A DNA stretch of 64,000 bases from Pseudomonadota bacterium (GTDB taxonomy: Bacteria; Pseudomonadota; Alphaproteobacteria; GCA-2731375): positions 1-64,000 of the forward strand of contig JAQBYC010000007.1 in the NCBI GenBank assembly GCA_027623205.1. Direction: 5' to 3'. The notes under the pieces are model-generated. The model was not told the DNA's origin. It did not search any database and saw only the letters and a program-made list of their open reading frames with translations. This document shows, one piece after another, positions 52,422 to 60,117 of this stretch. Every line of letters begins with the position of its first letter. Position 1 is the stretch's first letter. Both the position numbers and the translations under genes were made by a program.

Positions 52422-53831
52422 ATGTCCACTGCCGAGAGCGTTCTGAAGAGAATTCAGGATGAAGAAATTCCATTCGTCGACTTCCGCTTCACCGATCCCC
52501 GGGGCAAATGGCAGCATCTTGCCATGGACTCGCATTTTGTGAATGCGGATCTATTTGCCGACGGCGTCATGTTCGACGGCTCGTCCATTGCGGGCTGGAA
52601 AGCGATCAACGATTCCGATATGGCGTTGATGCCGGATCCGAACACGGCGGTGATGGACCCCTTCCTGGCGCAGCCCACTCTGGTGCTGTTCTGCGATGTG
52701 GTCGAACCTTCGACCCATGAAGCCTATGGCCGGGATCCCCGTTCCACGGCGCTGCGGGCGGAGGCCTATCTGCAAAGCTCGGGCGTGGGCGATACGGCCT
52801 ATTTCGGACCTGAGGCCGAGTTCTTCGTTTTTGACGACGTGCGTTTCAAGGTCTCGCAGAACGAGATGTTCTATGCCATCGATGAAGGCGAGGGGCCGTA
52901 CAATTCCGGCAGCGAACTCGAGGGCGGCAACATTGGCCATCGCCCGGCAACCAAGGGTGGCTACTTTCCCGTGCCGCCGGTGGACTCGGCGGCCGATCTG
53001 CGCAGCGAGATGCTGACGGTGATGCGCGAAATGGGTCTTGATACCGAAAAACACCATCATGAAGTTGCCCCCAGCCAGCATGAATTGGGCATGAAGTTCG
53101 CCCCCCTGACAACCTGTGCGGACCAGATGCAGATCTACAAATATGTGGTCCACAACGTTGCCCATTCCTATGGCAAGACGGCGACCTTCATGCCCAAGCC
53201 GGTGATCGGAGACAATGGTTCCGGCATGCATGTGCACCAATCGATCTGGAAGGACGGCAAGCCGCTGTTCGCGGGTTCAGGCTATGCGGATTTGTCCGAG
53301 ACCTGCCTGTACTACATCGGCGGCATCATGAAGCACGCCAAGGCGATCAATGCCTTCACCAACCCGCTTACCAACAGTTACAAGCGGTTGATCCCCGGCT
53401 TCGAGGCGCCGGTGTTGCTGGCTTATTCGGCCCGTAACCGCTCCGCCTCCTGCCGCATACCGTTCTCGCCCAGCCCCAATGGCAAGCGCGTGGAAATCCG
53501 CTTCCCCGATCCGGGCGCCAATCCCTATTTGGCCTTCGCGGCCATGTTGATGGCGGGCCTGGACGGGATCGAGAACAAGATCCACCCCGGCGATCCCATG
53601 GACAAGGATCTCTATGACCTGCCGCCCGAGGAGCTGGCCGATGTTCCGACCGTCTGTGGTTCGTTGCGCGAAGCGCTGGAGAACCTGGACGCCAACCGCG
53701 ATTTCCTGAAGAAAGGCGGTGTCTTCACGGACGATCAAATCGACGCCTATATCGAACTGAAGTGGCAGGAGGTCTATACCCTCGAACACACGCCGCATCC
53801 GGTTGAGTTCGATATGTACTACAGCGTCTGA
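52422..53831 (+). CDS. glnA: Type I glutamine synthetase
   Basis: A 469-aa enzyme making glutamine from glutamate, ammonia and ATP. The N-terminal beta-grasp ([15 protein letters not shown]) and [17 protein letters not shown], the ATP-site [18 protein letters not shown] and the adenylylation loop [11 protein letters not shown] (Tyr near 397) are intact. Length and loop mark the GSI-beta type regulated by GlnE. It follows glnB. AGGAAGG precedes the ATG. Repeat copy C begins 33 bp after its stop. Confidence 0.97.
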   Translation: MSTAESVLKRIQDEEIPFVDFRFTDPRGKWQHLAMDSHFVNADLFADGVMFDGSSIAGWKAINDSDMALMPDPNTAVMDPFLAQPTLVLFCDVVEPSTHEAYGRDPRSTALRAEAYLQSSGVGDTAYFGPEAEFFVFDDVRFKVSQNEMFYAIDEGEGPYNSGSELEGGNIGHRPATKGGYFPVPPVDSAADLRSEMLTVMREMGLDTEKHHHEVAPSQHELGMKFAPLTTCADQMQIYKYVVHNVAHSYGKTATFMPKPVIGDNGSGMHVHQSIWKDGKPLFAGSGYADLSETCLYYIGGIMKHAKAINAFTNPLTNSYKRLIPGFEAPVLLAYSARNRSASCRIPFSPSPNGKRVEIRFPDPGANPYLAFAAMLMAGLDGIENKIHPGDPMDKDLYDLPPEELADVPTVCGSLREALENLDANRDFLKKGGVFTDDQIDAYIELKWQEVYTLEHTPHPVEFDMYYSV

Positions 53832-53864
53832 GGCGCCTTCCGCATCAGGCATTGCTCGTATCTA

Positions 53865-53965
53865 GAGCGATTTCCAATTAATCGGAGTCGCTATCGCGAC
53901 TTTAAGTAATTGGTTCAATTGCTCTATTCTTAAAGAGTCCGGGCATGTTTCGAAGAAACATGCTC
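53865..53965 (+). repeat. Dispersed two-hairpin repeat, copy C
   Basis: A 101-bp copy and the best preserved. GAGCGATTTCCAATTAATCG opens the first hairpin, whose inner stem is AGTCGC-tat-CGCGACTT and whose return arm is TTCAATTGCTC; the second hairpin is GCATGTTT-cgaag-AAACATGC, then TGCTC. It lies between glnA and the PEP mutase-like gene. Confidence 0.85.
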
Positions 53966-54075
53966 CAGGGCCGCCCTTCGGGGCGGCCCTTTGCGTTTCC
54001 GCTGGCGGCCGCTTCTGCTAGTCTGTCGGGAACAACTGCGAATTTTCAGAAAGCTGGGAGAGGGAGGGGCCTGTC

Positions 54076-55014
54076 ATGTCGAGTTCTCGAGGCGCCGCGC
54101 GGGCTTTGCGCGGGCTGCTTGCCGCCGACGAAATTGTCATCGCGCCGGGCTGTTTCAATGCCATGGGCGCGCGGATCATCGAACGGACCGGATTTTCCAC
54201 CGTTTATATTTCCGGCTATGGCGTATCGGTCAGCCATATTGGCCGGCCCGACGTGGGTCTGACGACCCTGACGGAGGTGACGGATGTTGCCTCCAAGATC
54301 GCCAGCGCCGTCCGAGTGCCGGTCATTTGCGATGCCGATACCGGCTATGGCAACGCCATCAACGTCATGCGCACGGTGGAGGAGTTCATCAAGTCCGGCG
54401 TGGCGGGGATCCATCTGGAAGACCAGATCGCGCCAAAACGCTGTGGCCATGTCGCCGGCAAGCAAGTGATCTCCTTGGCGGAAGCCGCCGGCAAGATCCG
54501 GGCGGCGGCGCGGGTGCGGGACGAAATTGACCCTGATTTTGTGTTGATCGCGCGCTGCGATGCCCGCGGCGTGGCCGGCGGCAGCCTGGCGGATACGATC
54601 AATCGCCTGCAGGCCTACCGCGAGGCGGGCGCCGATATGGCCTTTCCCGAAGGCCTGCTGTCCGGGGAGGAAATCCAGCAGGTTTGCGAGGCGGTGCCGG
54701 GCGCCATTTTGTATAATCGCACCGGCGTTTCGCCCAATCTTTCGTCGGCGGATCTGCAAAAGCTTGGTATCGATATGGTCATCAACCCTGGCGGCGGCAT
54801 GCGGGCCGCGGCCCATGCCATGTGGGACTATTACAGCGCCTTCGCGGCAGAGGATCATGCCCTGGAGGACCGCTTGAAAGTGGCGAACAAGGCGCATCCT
54901 TTGGCGGATTTTCATGGTTTTGCCGGGTTTCCCGAAATCCGCGAAATGGAAACCGAATTCTTGCCCGAGGAAGAGGCCGCCAAGTATGATGGCGCCGTCG
55001 GGTTTCAGCCCTGA
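54076..55014 (+). CDS. Isocitrate lyase/PEP mutase superfamily protein
   Basis: A 312-aa (beta/alpha)8 protein. CDADTGYGN near residue 90 holds the metal-binding Asp residues, and LEDQIAPKRCGHVAGKQ near 115 carries the KRCGH catalytic motif of isocitrate and methylisocitrate lyases. The length fits the smaller oxaloacetate decarboxylase/carboxyphosphonoenolpyruvate-type members. It is the first gene of a unit with an isochorismatase-like protein and two deacetylase-like proteins. The reaction (C-C or decarboxylation) is not settled. Confidence 0.87.
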   Translation: MSSSRGAARALRGLLAADEIVIAPGCFNAMGARIIERTGFSTVYISGYGVSVSHIGRPDVGLTTLTEVTDVASKIASAVRVPVICDADTGYGNAINVMRTVEEFIKSGVAGIHLEDQIAPKRCGHVAGKQVISLAEAAGKIRAAARVRDEIDPDFVLIARCDARGVAGGSLADTINRLQAYREAGADMAFPEGLLSGEEIQQVCEAVPGAILYNRTGVSPNLSSADLQKLGIDMVINPGGGMRAAAHAMWDYYSAFAAEDHALEDRLKVANKAHPLADFHGFAGFPEIREMETEFLPEEEAAKYDGAVGFQP

Positions 55015-55048
55015 ACGCGTAAATTTTGCATGATTGGAGATCTAAGCC

Positions 55049-55726
55049 ATGGAAACCTCGGACAAGAGCGCCCGGCAATTATACGAAGAGATCAAGGCCA
55101 ACCCGACCCGGCCGCGCTTTGGCTTTGGCCGCAAGGCGGCGGTGATCAATATCGATCTGCAGAAGGCCTACACGAACGTTGGTGAATTCGCCACGGCCTA
55201 TGAGGCCGATCCCAAGCAGATGGACTTTGTCAATGAAATCTCGGATCTGGCGCGCGCCAAGAACCTGCCGGTGGTCTGGACCTATGTCGCCTATATGGAC
55301 TCGGGCGAGGATTGCGGCATTTGGGGCACGCGCACGGATACGCCGGATTCCCTGCAGAATATCAAGGTCGGCTCCCGCCGTTCGGAATTCGATGACCGCC
55401 TGCATGTGGACCCTGTCAAGGACGTTATCATCAATAAGCGCATGGCTTCGGCCTTCCACGAAACCAATTTGCCGTCGGTCTTGAATTTCCATGGCATTGA
55501 TACGGTGATCGTCACGGGCGGCTCTACATCCGGTTGCGTCCGGGCTACGGTGGTCGATAGCCTGTCGCGCAGTTTCCGCACCATCGTGGCGGAGGAATGC
55601 GTGGCCGATAAGCATGAAAGCCCGCATTTCGCCAACCTGTATGACATGGCCATCAAGTATGCCGATGTGGTGCCGGCGGGAGAGGTCATCGAATATCTGG
55701 AAAACTATCAGATGCTGAACGATTAG
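55049..55726 (+). CDS. Isochorismatase-family cysteine hydrolase
   Basis: A 225-aa hydrolase. Its triad is Asp in VINIDLQKAYTN near 35, Lys in NKRMASAFHETN and Cys in VTGGSTSGCVRATVVDS near 160. The family includes N-carbamoylsarcosine amidohydrolase, ureidoacrylate hydrolase and nicotinamidase; the long N terminus resembles N-carbamoylsarcosine-type members. Beside allantoinase-like proteins, hydrolysis of a carbamoyl or ureido nitrogen compound is the best guess. It lies 34 bp after the PEP mutase-like gene. Confidence 0.88.
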   Translation: METSDKSARQLYEEIKANPTRPRFGFGRKAAVINIDLQKAYTNVGEFATAYEADPKQMDFVNEISDLARAKNLPVVWTYVAYMDSGEDCGIWGTRTDTPDSLQNIKVGSRRSEFDDRLHVDPVKDVIINKRMASAFHETNLPSVLNFHGIDTVIVTGGSTSGCVRATVVDSLSRSFRTIVAEECVADKHESPHFANLYDMAIKYADVVPAGEVIEYLENYQMLND

Positions 55727-55738
55727 GGGGAAGACGAG

Positions 55739-56650
55739 ATGCTGCGGGAGCCCGAGCTGTATGATTATTCGCCCATGGCGGATCGGCCGAAAATAACCTG
55801 GCCCAACGATGCCAGGGTAGCCTTTTGGGTGGCGCCGAATATCGAATTTTACGAGCTGGACCCACCGCTTAATCCGGGGCGCCGGGCCTGGACCAAGCCG
55901 CACCCGGATGTGGTGCCCTATTCCCACCGGGACTACGGCAACCGGGCCGGTTTCTGGCGCATGCTGGAGGCCATGGCGAAATACGGCGTGCGCGGCAGTG
56001 TTTCCCTGAACGTCGCGCTTTGTCAGCACCACCCGGAAATCATCGCCGCCTGCAACGAGCTGGATTGGGAGTTCTTCTCCCATGGTGTCTATAACACCCG
56101 CTATACCTACACCATGTCCGAGGCCCAGGAACGGGCCATGATGGAGGACGTTATCGCCACCATCAAGGACAGCACCGGGCAGGATGTGGCCGGCTGGCTG
56201 GCGCCCGCCCTCTCCTATACCACCAACACCATGGAGCTGCTGGCGGAATACGGCGTCAAATATACCTGCGATCTGTTCCACGACGATCAACCCCAGCCGG
56301 TGAACACCAAAAGCGGCCCCTTGATCTCGGTGCCCTACTCCCTGGAAATGAACGACACCGTGGTGCTTTCCATGATGGGCAAGAGCAGCCGCCACTATAG
56401 TGATATCCTGAAGGCGAATTTCGATCAGCTGTATGAAGAAGGCGCCGAGAGCGGCCAGGTCATGTGCATCCCCCTGCATCCGTTTCTGATCGGCCAGCCC
56501 CACCGCATCGGAAATTTTGCGGAAGTATTGGAATATATCACCGGTCACGACAAAGTTTGGGTCACCACCGGGCGCGAGATCGCCGAACATTATTATGAAC
56601 ACCACTACGACAATGTGGTCGCCAGCCTGGCCGCCAAGAGGAAGGGTTGA
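55739..56650 (+). CDS. Polysaccharide deacetylase-family protein (allantoinase PuuE-like), first copy
   Basis: A 303-aa NodB-fold protein. NDARVAFWVAPNIEFYELDP at the start, YSHRDYGNRAGFWRMLEAMA near 60, SVSLNVALCQHHPEI near 90 and FLIGQPHRIGNFAEVLEYI near the C terminus match the cytoplasmic PuuE-type branch, not secreted chitin deacetylases; there is no signal peptide. Such enzymes open hydantoin-type rings or act on other amides. It is followed by a paralogue on overlapping transcripts. Confidence 0.85.
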   Translation: MLREPELYDYSPMADRPKITWPNDARVAFWVAPNIEFYELDPPLNPGRRAWTKPHPDVVPYSHRDYGNRAGFWRMLEAMAKYGVRGSVSLNVALCQHHPEIIAACNELDWEFFSHGVYNTRYTYTMSEAQERAMMEDVIATIKDSTGQDVAGWLAPALSYTTNTMELLAEYGVKYTCDLFHDDQPQPVNTKSGPLISVPYSLEMNDTVVLSMMGKSSRHYSDILKANFDQLYEEGAESGQVMCIPLHPFLIGQPHRIGNFAEVLEYITGHDKVWVTTGREIAEHYYEHHYDNVVASLAAKRKG

Positions 56651-56652
56651 GT

Positions 56653-57573
56653 ATGACCTTGTCCGATGACTATCTGAAATACTCCAAGCGTGGCCATGGC
56701 ATGGATCACGGCCGCTATACCTGGTCACAACTGCACGACCGCCCGGCCGTCGTCTGGCCCAACGGCGCCCGCGTGGCCCTGTGGGTGGTGACCCAGTTGC
56801 AATGGTTTCCCCTGGATATGAAACCAGCGATCCCCGTGCCGGCAGGGATGGCGCGGCCCTATCCCGACTATTGGAACTATACCCTGCGCGACTATGGCAA
56901 CCGCATCGGTGTGTTCCGCATCTTCAAGGTGCTGGATAAACTGGGCATCAGATCTTCGGTCGCCATCAATTCGGCCCTGGCGGCGCGCTACCCCTATCTG
57001 GTGGCGCAGGTAAACGCGCGGGATTGGGAACTGATCGCCAACGGCCTGGACATGGGCCACCCGCACCATGGCGAGATGGATCGGGACGAGGAAGCCGTAC
57101 TTGTCAAAGGCGTGCTGAAAAGCTTGCGAGAGCTATCGGGCCAGAAAGTACGCGGCTGGCTCTCACCCATTCGCTCGGAATCCATGAATACGCCGGACCT
57201 GGTTGCGGCGGAGGGTATCGAATACCTATGCGACTGGGCCAACGACGATATGCCCTATGCCTTTGAAACCGGCTCGGGCACTATTCACAACATGCCCCAC
57301 GCCATGGAACTGGACGATCAGCAAATCCTGATCTCCCTGCGCCATACGGAGCAGGAGTATGTGGATCAGCTCAAGGATCAGTTCGATTGCCTGTATGCCG
57401 AGTCCGCCAGCCAGGGCGGCCGTGTCATGGCCATCAGCCTGAACCCGTGGGTGACAGGCCAGGCCTACCGCATCAAGGCCCTGGAAAAGGCCCTGTCCTA
57501 CATCGCCTCCCACGACGGCGTCTGGTCCGCCACGGGTGGCGAAATTCTTGACGCCTTTACGGCCCAGAAATGA
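56653..57573 (+). CDS. Polysaccharide deacetylase-family protein (allantoinase PuuE-like), second copy
   Basis: A 306-aa paralogue of the preceding protein with the same blocks in the same order (NGARVALWVVTQLQWFPLD, RDYGNRIGVFRIFKVLDKL, SVAINSALAARYPYLV, WVTGQAYRIKALEKALSYI), yet much diverged, so the duplication is old. It has no signal peptide. The ATG at 56653 starts two bases after the first copy's stop, with a GAGGAAGGG site. The pair may form a heteromer or act on successive substrates; this is inference. Confidence 0.85.
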   Translation: MTLSDDYLKYSKRGHGMDHGRYTWSQLHDRPAVVWPNGARVALWVVTQLQWFPLDMKPAIPVPAGMARPYPDYWNYTLRDYGNRIGVFRIFKVLDKLGIRSSVAINSALAARYPYLVAQVNARDWELIANGLDMGHPHHGEMDRDEEAVLVKGVLKSLRELSGQKVRGWLSPIRSESMNTPDLVAAEGIEYLCDWANDDMPYAFETGSGTIHNMPHAMELDDQQILISLRHTEQEYVDQLKDQFDCLYAESASQGGRVMAISLNPWVTGQAYRIKALEKALSYIASHDGVWSATGGEILDAFTAQK

Positions 57574-57618
57574 GGCCAAGCCGGAAAAGAAAAAAGGAAG
57601 TGGCAGGGCCAAATATGA

Positions 57619-57647
57619 CGCCCCCGCCGTCACGGCCGCGAGGGGGG
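57619..57647 (+). terminator. GC-rich hairpin after the deacetylase pair
   Basis: CCCCCG...GGGGGG with inner CCGT/ACGG pairing, 45 bp after the stop, followed by AAAA rather than T. It may end the nitrogen-compound operon, with modest support. Confidence 0.3.
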
Positions 57648-57706
57648 AAAATCCGTCGCATGGAAACCGCTCATGCAAACGTTTGGCCGGTTCTTGAGCC
57701 CGCCAA

Positions 57707-57720
57707 TTGACAAACGTCAA
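57707..57720 (+). promoter_or_regulatory. FNR/FixK-type operator upstream of hsp20
   Basis: TTGACAAACGTCAA is a perfect TTGAC-N4-GTCAA palindrome, matching the consensus of FNR, FixK, Dnr and NnrR-type regulators. Its centre is about 41 bp before a start point placed by a TACTTAT -10-like element at 57743-57749, the spacing for class II activation. The hsp20 start is at 57793. Oxygen or redox control is inferred. Confidence 0.6.
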
Positions 57721-57792
57721 TGCAGAAATTCCATCTGAACGCTACTTATCCGGATCCTGTACATTCACTCTGATTGATGAGGAGTAAGCATC

Positions 57793-58215
57793 ATGGTCGA
57801 ATCTAGCGCGCAACCGCTTTCCTCCCTGTGGCCACACATCGCTGACCCGATGCGCCGGTTTGGCGCCAAAGTCGCCGACTATTTCAGTCCAGCGTCCGAT
57901 GCGGCGGCAACGGATGATGCCTATATCGTCGAGGTCGAACTGCCCGGCGTCAAGGAAGAGGACATCAATATTGAGCAGCACGGCAATATGCTGATCGTCA
58001 AGGGGGATAAACATTCATCTCGCGAGGAAGAGAGTAAGAATTATTACTTTTCCGAGCGGACCTATGGCGCCTTTCAACGAACCTTTAGATTGCCTGCCGA
58101 CGTTGAAGAGGGCGGCATTAAGGCCTCGGCGAAGGACGGCGTGCTAACCCTGTATCTGCCAAAGCGCAAGGAAGCGAAAGCGACGAAACGCACGATCCAG
58201 ATCCAGAAGACGTAA
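57793..58215 (+). CDS. Hsp20/alpha-crystallin small heat-shock protein
   Basis: A 140-aa chaperone. The alpha-crystallin domain runs from about residue 35 to 130 (VEVELPGVKEEDINIEQHGN, FQRTFRLPADVEEGGIKASA, DGVLTLYLPKRKE), with a short N-terminal region and an IQIQKT tail. It holds unfolding proteins in solution. GAGGAG precedes the ATG. The FNR-type box upstream and the UspA gene downstream suggest a stress or low-oxygen unit. Confidence 0.94.
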   Translation: MVESSAQPLSSLWPHIADPMRRFGAKVADYFSPASDAAATDDAYIVEVELPGVKEEDINIEQHGNMLIVKGDKHSSREEESKNYYFSERTYGAFQRTFRLPADVEEGGIKASAKDGVLTLYLPKRKEAKATKRTIQIQKT

Positions 58216-58280
58216 ACTTGTGCCGGGGGGACTTCGCCTCCTTCTTCCCAACGCGGCAGTTGTGCTTCGTTTGCGGCCAA

Positions 58281-58337
58281 GAGCAATTTTCAATCACTTA
58301 AGTCGCGTGCGCGACTCCAATTAGTTGAAAATTGCCC
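58281..58337 (-). repeat. Dispersed repeat, copy D: first hairpin only, inverted
   Basis: A 57-bp near-perfect hairpin: GAGCAATTTTCAA pairs with TTGAAAATTGCCC, with inner AGTCGC-gtgc-GCGACT. Its reverse complement matches the first half of copies A-C and E, so this copy is inverted and lacks the second hairpin. It lies between hsp20 and uspA. Confidence 0.75.
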
Positions 58338-58367
58338 TAACGTGCTGGAATGGCAAAGGATTGGAAA

Positions 58368-58901
58368 ATGATAAAGACCATACTTGTCGCAACCGATGGC
58401 TCGGACCATGCCGAAAAGGCATTGACGCTGGCGAGCGATCTTGGGGCGAAATACCGGGCCCGGCTGGTCCTTGTGCATGTGCTGCTGTCCAATGCGCGGT
58501 CCGATACGTTGCGGGCCTTGGCCAATCGCCGAAATTTGTCCAAAAGACTGCGCGACCTGCTGGCAAATTACGAGGCGGACTTTCTCAGGGAGTTCGCCGC
58601 CGTCGGCGCCGAGGGCGGCTTTGTCCCGATCCCGCCGCCACGGGAACTGGTCGAGGCGATCGGCCAGCAGATAATGGACCGGGCCGAAAAGATCGCAGCC
58701 AAGGCGGGTATCAAGAAAATAGATACGGTTATGGTCCACGGCGATCCAGCGGAGGTGATCCTCGATCTGGCGGCAAACAACAAGGCGGACATGATCGTAC
58801 TGGGCAGCCGGGGCTTGAGTGATTTCAAGGGGCTGTTTCTGGGCAGCACTTCCCATAAGGTCTGCGCCCAGGCTGATTGTACCTGCCTTACGGTGAAATA
58901 A
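58368..58901 (+). CDS. Universal stress protein (UspA family)
   Basis: A 177-aa protein. KTILVATDGSDHAEKALTLA at the start and IVLGSRGLSDFKGLFLGSTS at the end give the ATP-binding G-x2-G-x9-G(S/T) motif, so it is an ATP-binding UspA type. VHGDPAEVILDLAANNKADM lies between. The ATG at 58368 follows AAAGGAT, better placed than an ATG at 58350. With hsp20 it forms a stress pair often seen in FNR/FixK regulons. Confidence 0.9.
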   Translation: MIKTILVATDGSDHAEKALTLASDLGAKYRARLVLVHVLLSNARSDTLRALANRRNLSKRLRDLLANYEADFLREFAAVGAEGGFVPIPPPRELVEAIGQQIMDRAEKIAAKAGIKKIDTVMVHGDPAEVILDLAANNKADMIVLGSRGLSDFKGLFLGSTSHKVCAQADCTCLTVK

Positions 58902-59089
58902 GTTCGACCCTGTCGCTATGCCGTCGCTAGATCGATCAGAGTAATATTCCTGGCTACAGGCTGCGAATTTCGCTGCCTGGATGGAACGCACCGTATGGCG
59001 GTGGCCTACAGCCCCGGCTTGCAGGCGTGTTGAGATACGGCTGGTAAACCCGACTTTCTCATCTGCGTCTATTTCGAAAGATAAATGCC

Positions 59090-59677
59090 ATGGACACTGA
59101 ATTGGCGGAACTGGTCGCGCGCATTCGCGTCCTGGAGGAAGAGGTGGAAAAAAAGCTCGAAGAACGTCGAGCTTCATTTCAATACAGCATTGATCACCAC
59201 CGCATCGTATTCGAGGAAAGCGTTCGCCAACAACATCGGCGTCTCAAAGTCGGACTGTTATCTTTCCTGCGCCACTCGCCGGCGCTCTACATCCTATCCG
59301 CGCCTGCGGTTTATGCCTTGATCCTGCCAATTGTCTTGTTGGACCTTTGTGTCTCTATTTTTCAGATCATCTGTTTCCCATTATGGGGCGTGCCGAAGGC
59401 GTCCCGTTCCGATTACGTCGTCATAGACCGGCATTATCTGGCCTATCTGAATGGCGTACAAAAATTGAACTGCATCTATTGCAGTTATGCAAATGGCGTC
59501 ATTGCCTTCACGACCGAGATTGCCGGCCGGACCGAACATTTCTGGTGCCCGATAAAACACGCGCGCAAAGTGCACAATCCGCACCGCTATTACGAAGGTT
59601 TTCTCGATTACGGCGACGGCGTCGATTATGAAGAGAAACTGAGAAAGCAGCGCCAGGATATTGTCAGAAAAAAGTGA
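59090..59677 (+). CDS. Small membrane protein with coiled-coil N terminus and CxYC motif, unknown function
   Basis: A 195-aa protein I do not recognise by name. Residues 3-60 are charged and predicted to form a coiled coil (ELVARIRVLEEEVEKKLEER). Residues about 65-105 are hydrophobic with one or two membrane segments (LSAPAVYALILPIVLLDLCV). A soluble part then has VIDRHYLAYLNGVQKLNCIY followed by CSYANG, giving a CIYC pair, and a Tyr/His-rich tail. The CxxC could bind metal. It stands between the UspA gene and the convergent ABM gene and ends seven bases before repeat copy E. Confidence 0.75.
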   Translation: MDTELAELVARIRVLEEEVEKKLEERRASFQYSIDHHRIVFEESVRQQHRRLKVGLLSFLRHSPALYILSAPAVYALILPIVLLDLCVSIFQIICFPLWGVPKASRSDYVVIDRHYLAYLNGVQKLNCIYCSYANGVIAFTTEIAGRTEHFWCPIKHARKVHNPHRYYEGFLDYGDGVDYEEKLRKQRQDIVRKK

Positions 59678-59683
59678 GATTCA

Positions 59684-59782
59684 GAGAAAATTTCAATCAA
59701 TTGGAGTCGCTAAGGCGACTTAGTAATTGGTTCAATTTCTCTATTCTTAAAGAGTCTGATCATGTGTTGAGAAAACAGGCTC
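59684..59782 (+). repeat. Dispersed two-hairpin repeat, copy E
   Basis: A 99-bp copy. GAGAAAATTTCAATC begins the first hairpin, AGTCGC-taag-GCGACT is the inner stem and TTCAATTTCTC the return arm; compensatory changes at the outer ends (GAGAAA with TTTCTC) keep pairing. The second hairpin (CATGTGTTGAGAAAACAGG) is degraded. It lies between convergent gene ends. Confidence 0.78.
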
Positions 59783-59796
59783 CAGGACTACAGATA

Positions 59797-60081
59797 TCAG
59801 GCTTCGCTCAATCGCAGGACCTCAGGACGGCCTGCCATGAAGGGACCCATGCGGGCGCCAATGGTTTTAAAATGTTCCGATGCGCGGTGGGCTTCCGTGG
59901 CCGCTTCGTTCTCGTAACGCTCGATGAAAACGAAAGTCAGGGGATCATCCCCCTTGTAGATCTGGTAGAATTGGCAGCCCGGCTCGTTGGCATTGACGGC
60001 GGCAACCAGTTCCTTGGCGACGGCGAGAAAATCCGCTTCCGCGCCTTCCCTGACCTTAAGGGTGGCAATGGTGGCTAGCAT
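59797..60081 (-). CDS. ABM-domain quinol monooxygenase family protein
   Basis: A 94-aa dimeric ferredoxin-like-fold protein (antibiotic biosynthesis monooxygenase domain). ATLKVREGAEADFLAVAKEL at the start, ANEPGCQFYQIYKGDDPLTF in the middle and HRASEHFKTIGARMGPFM at the end match YgiN-like small monooxygenases. GGAGGA lies before the ATG. It ends near repeat copy E and is followed upstream by the class III aminotransferase gene on the same strand, 36 bp away, so the two may be cotranscribed. Confidence 0.88.
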   Translation of the reverse strand: MLATIATLKVREGAEADFLAVAKELVAAVNANEPGCQFYQIYKGDDPLTFVFIERYENEAATEAHRASEHFKTIGARMGPFMAGRPEVLRLSEA

Positions 60082-60117
60082 GATGGCGTCCTCCTGCGTT
60101 CATTTCAATTTGAAATA

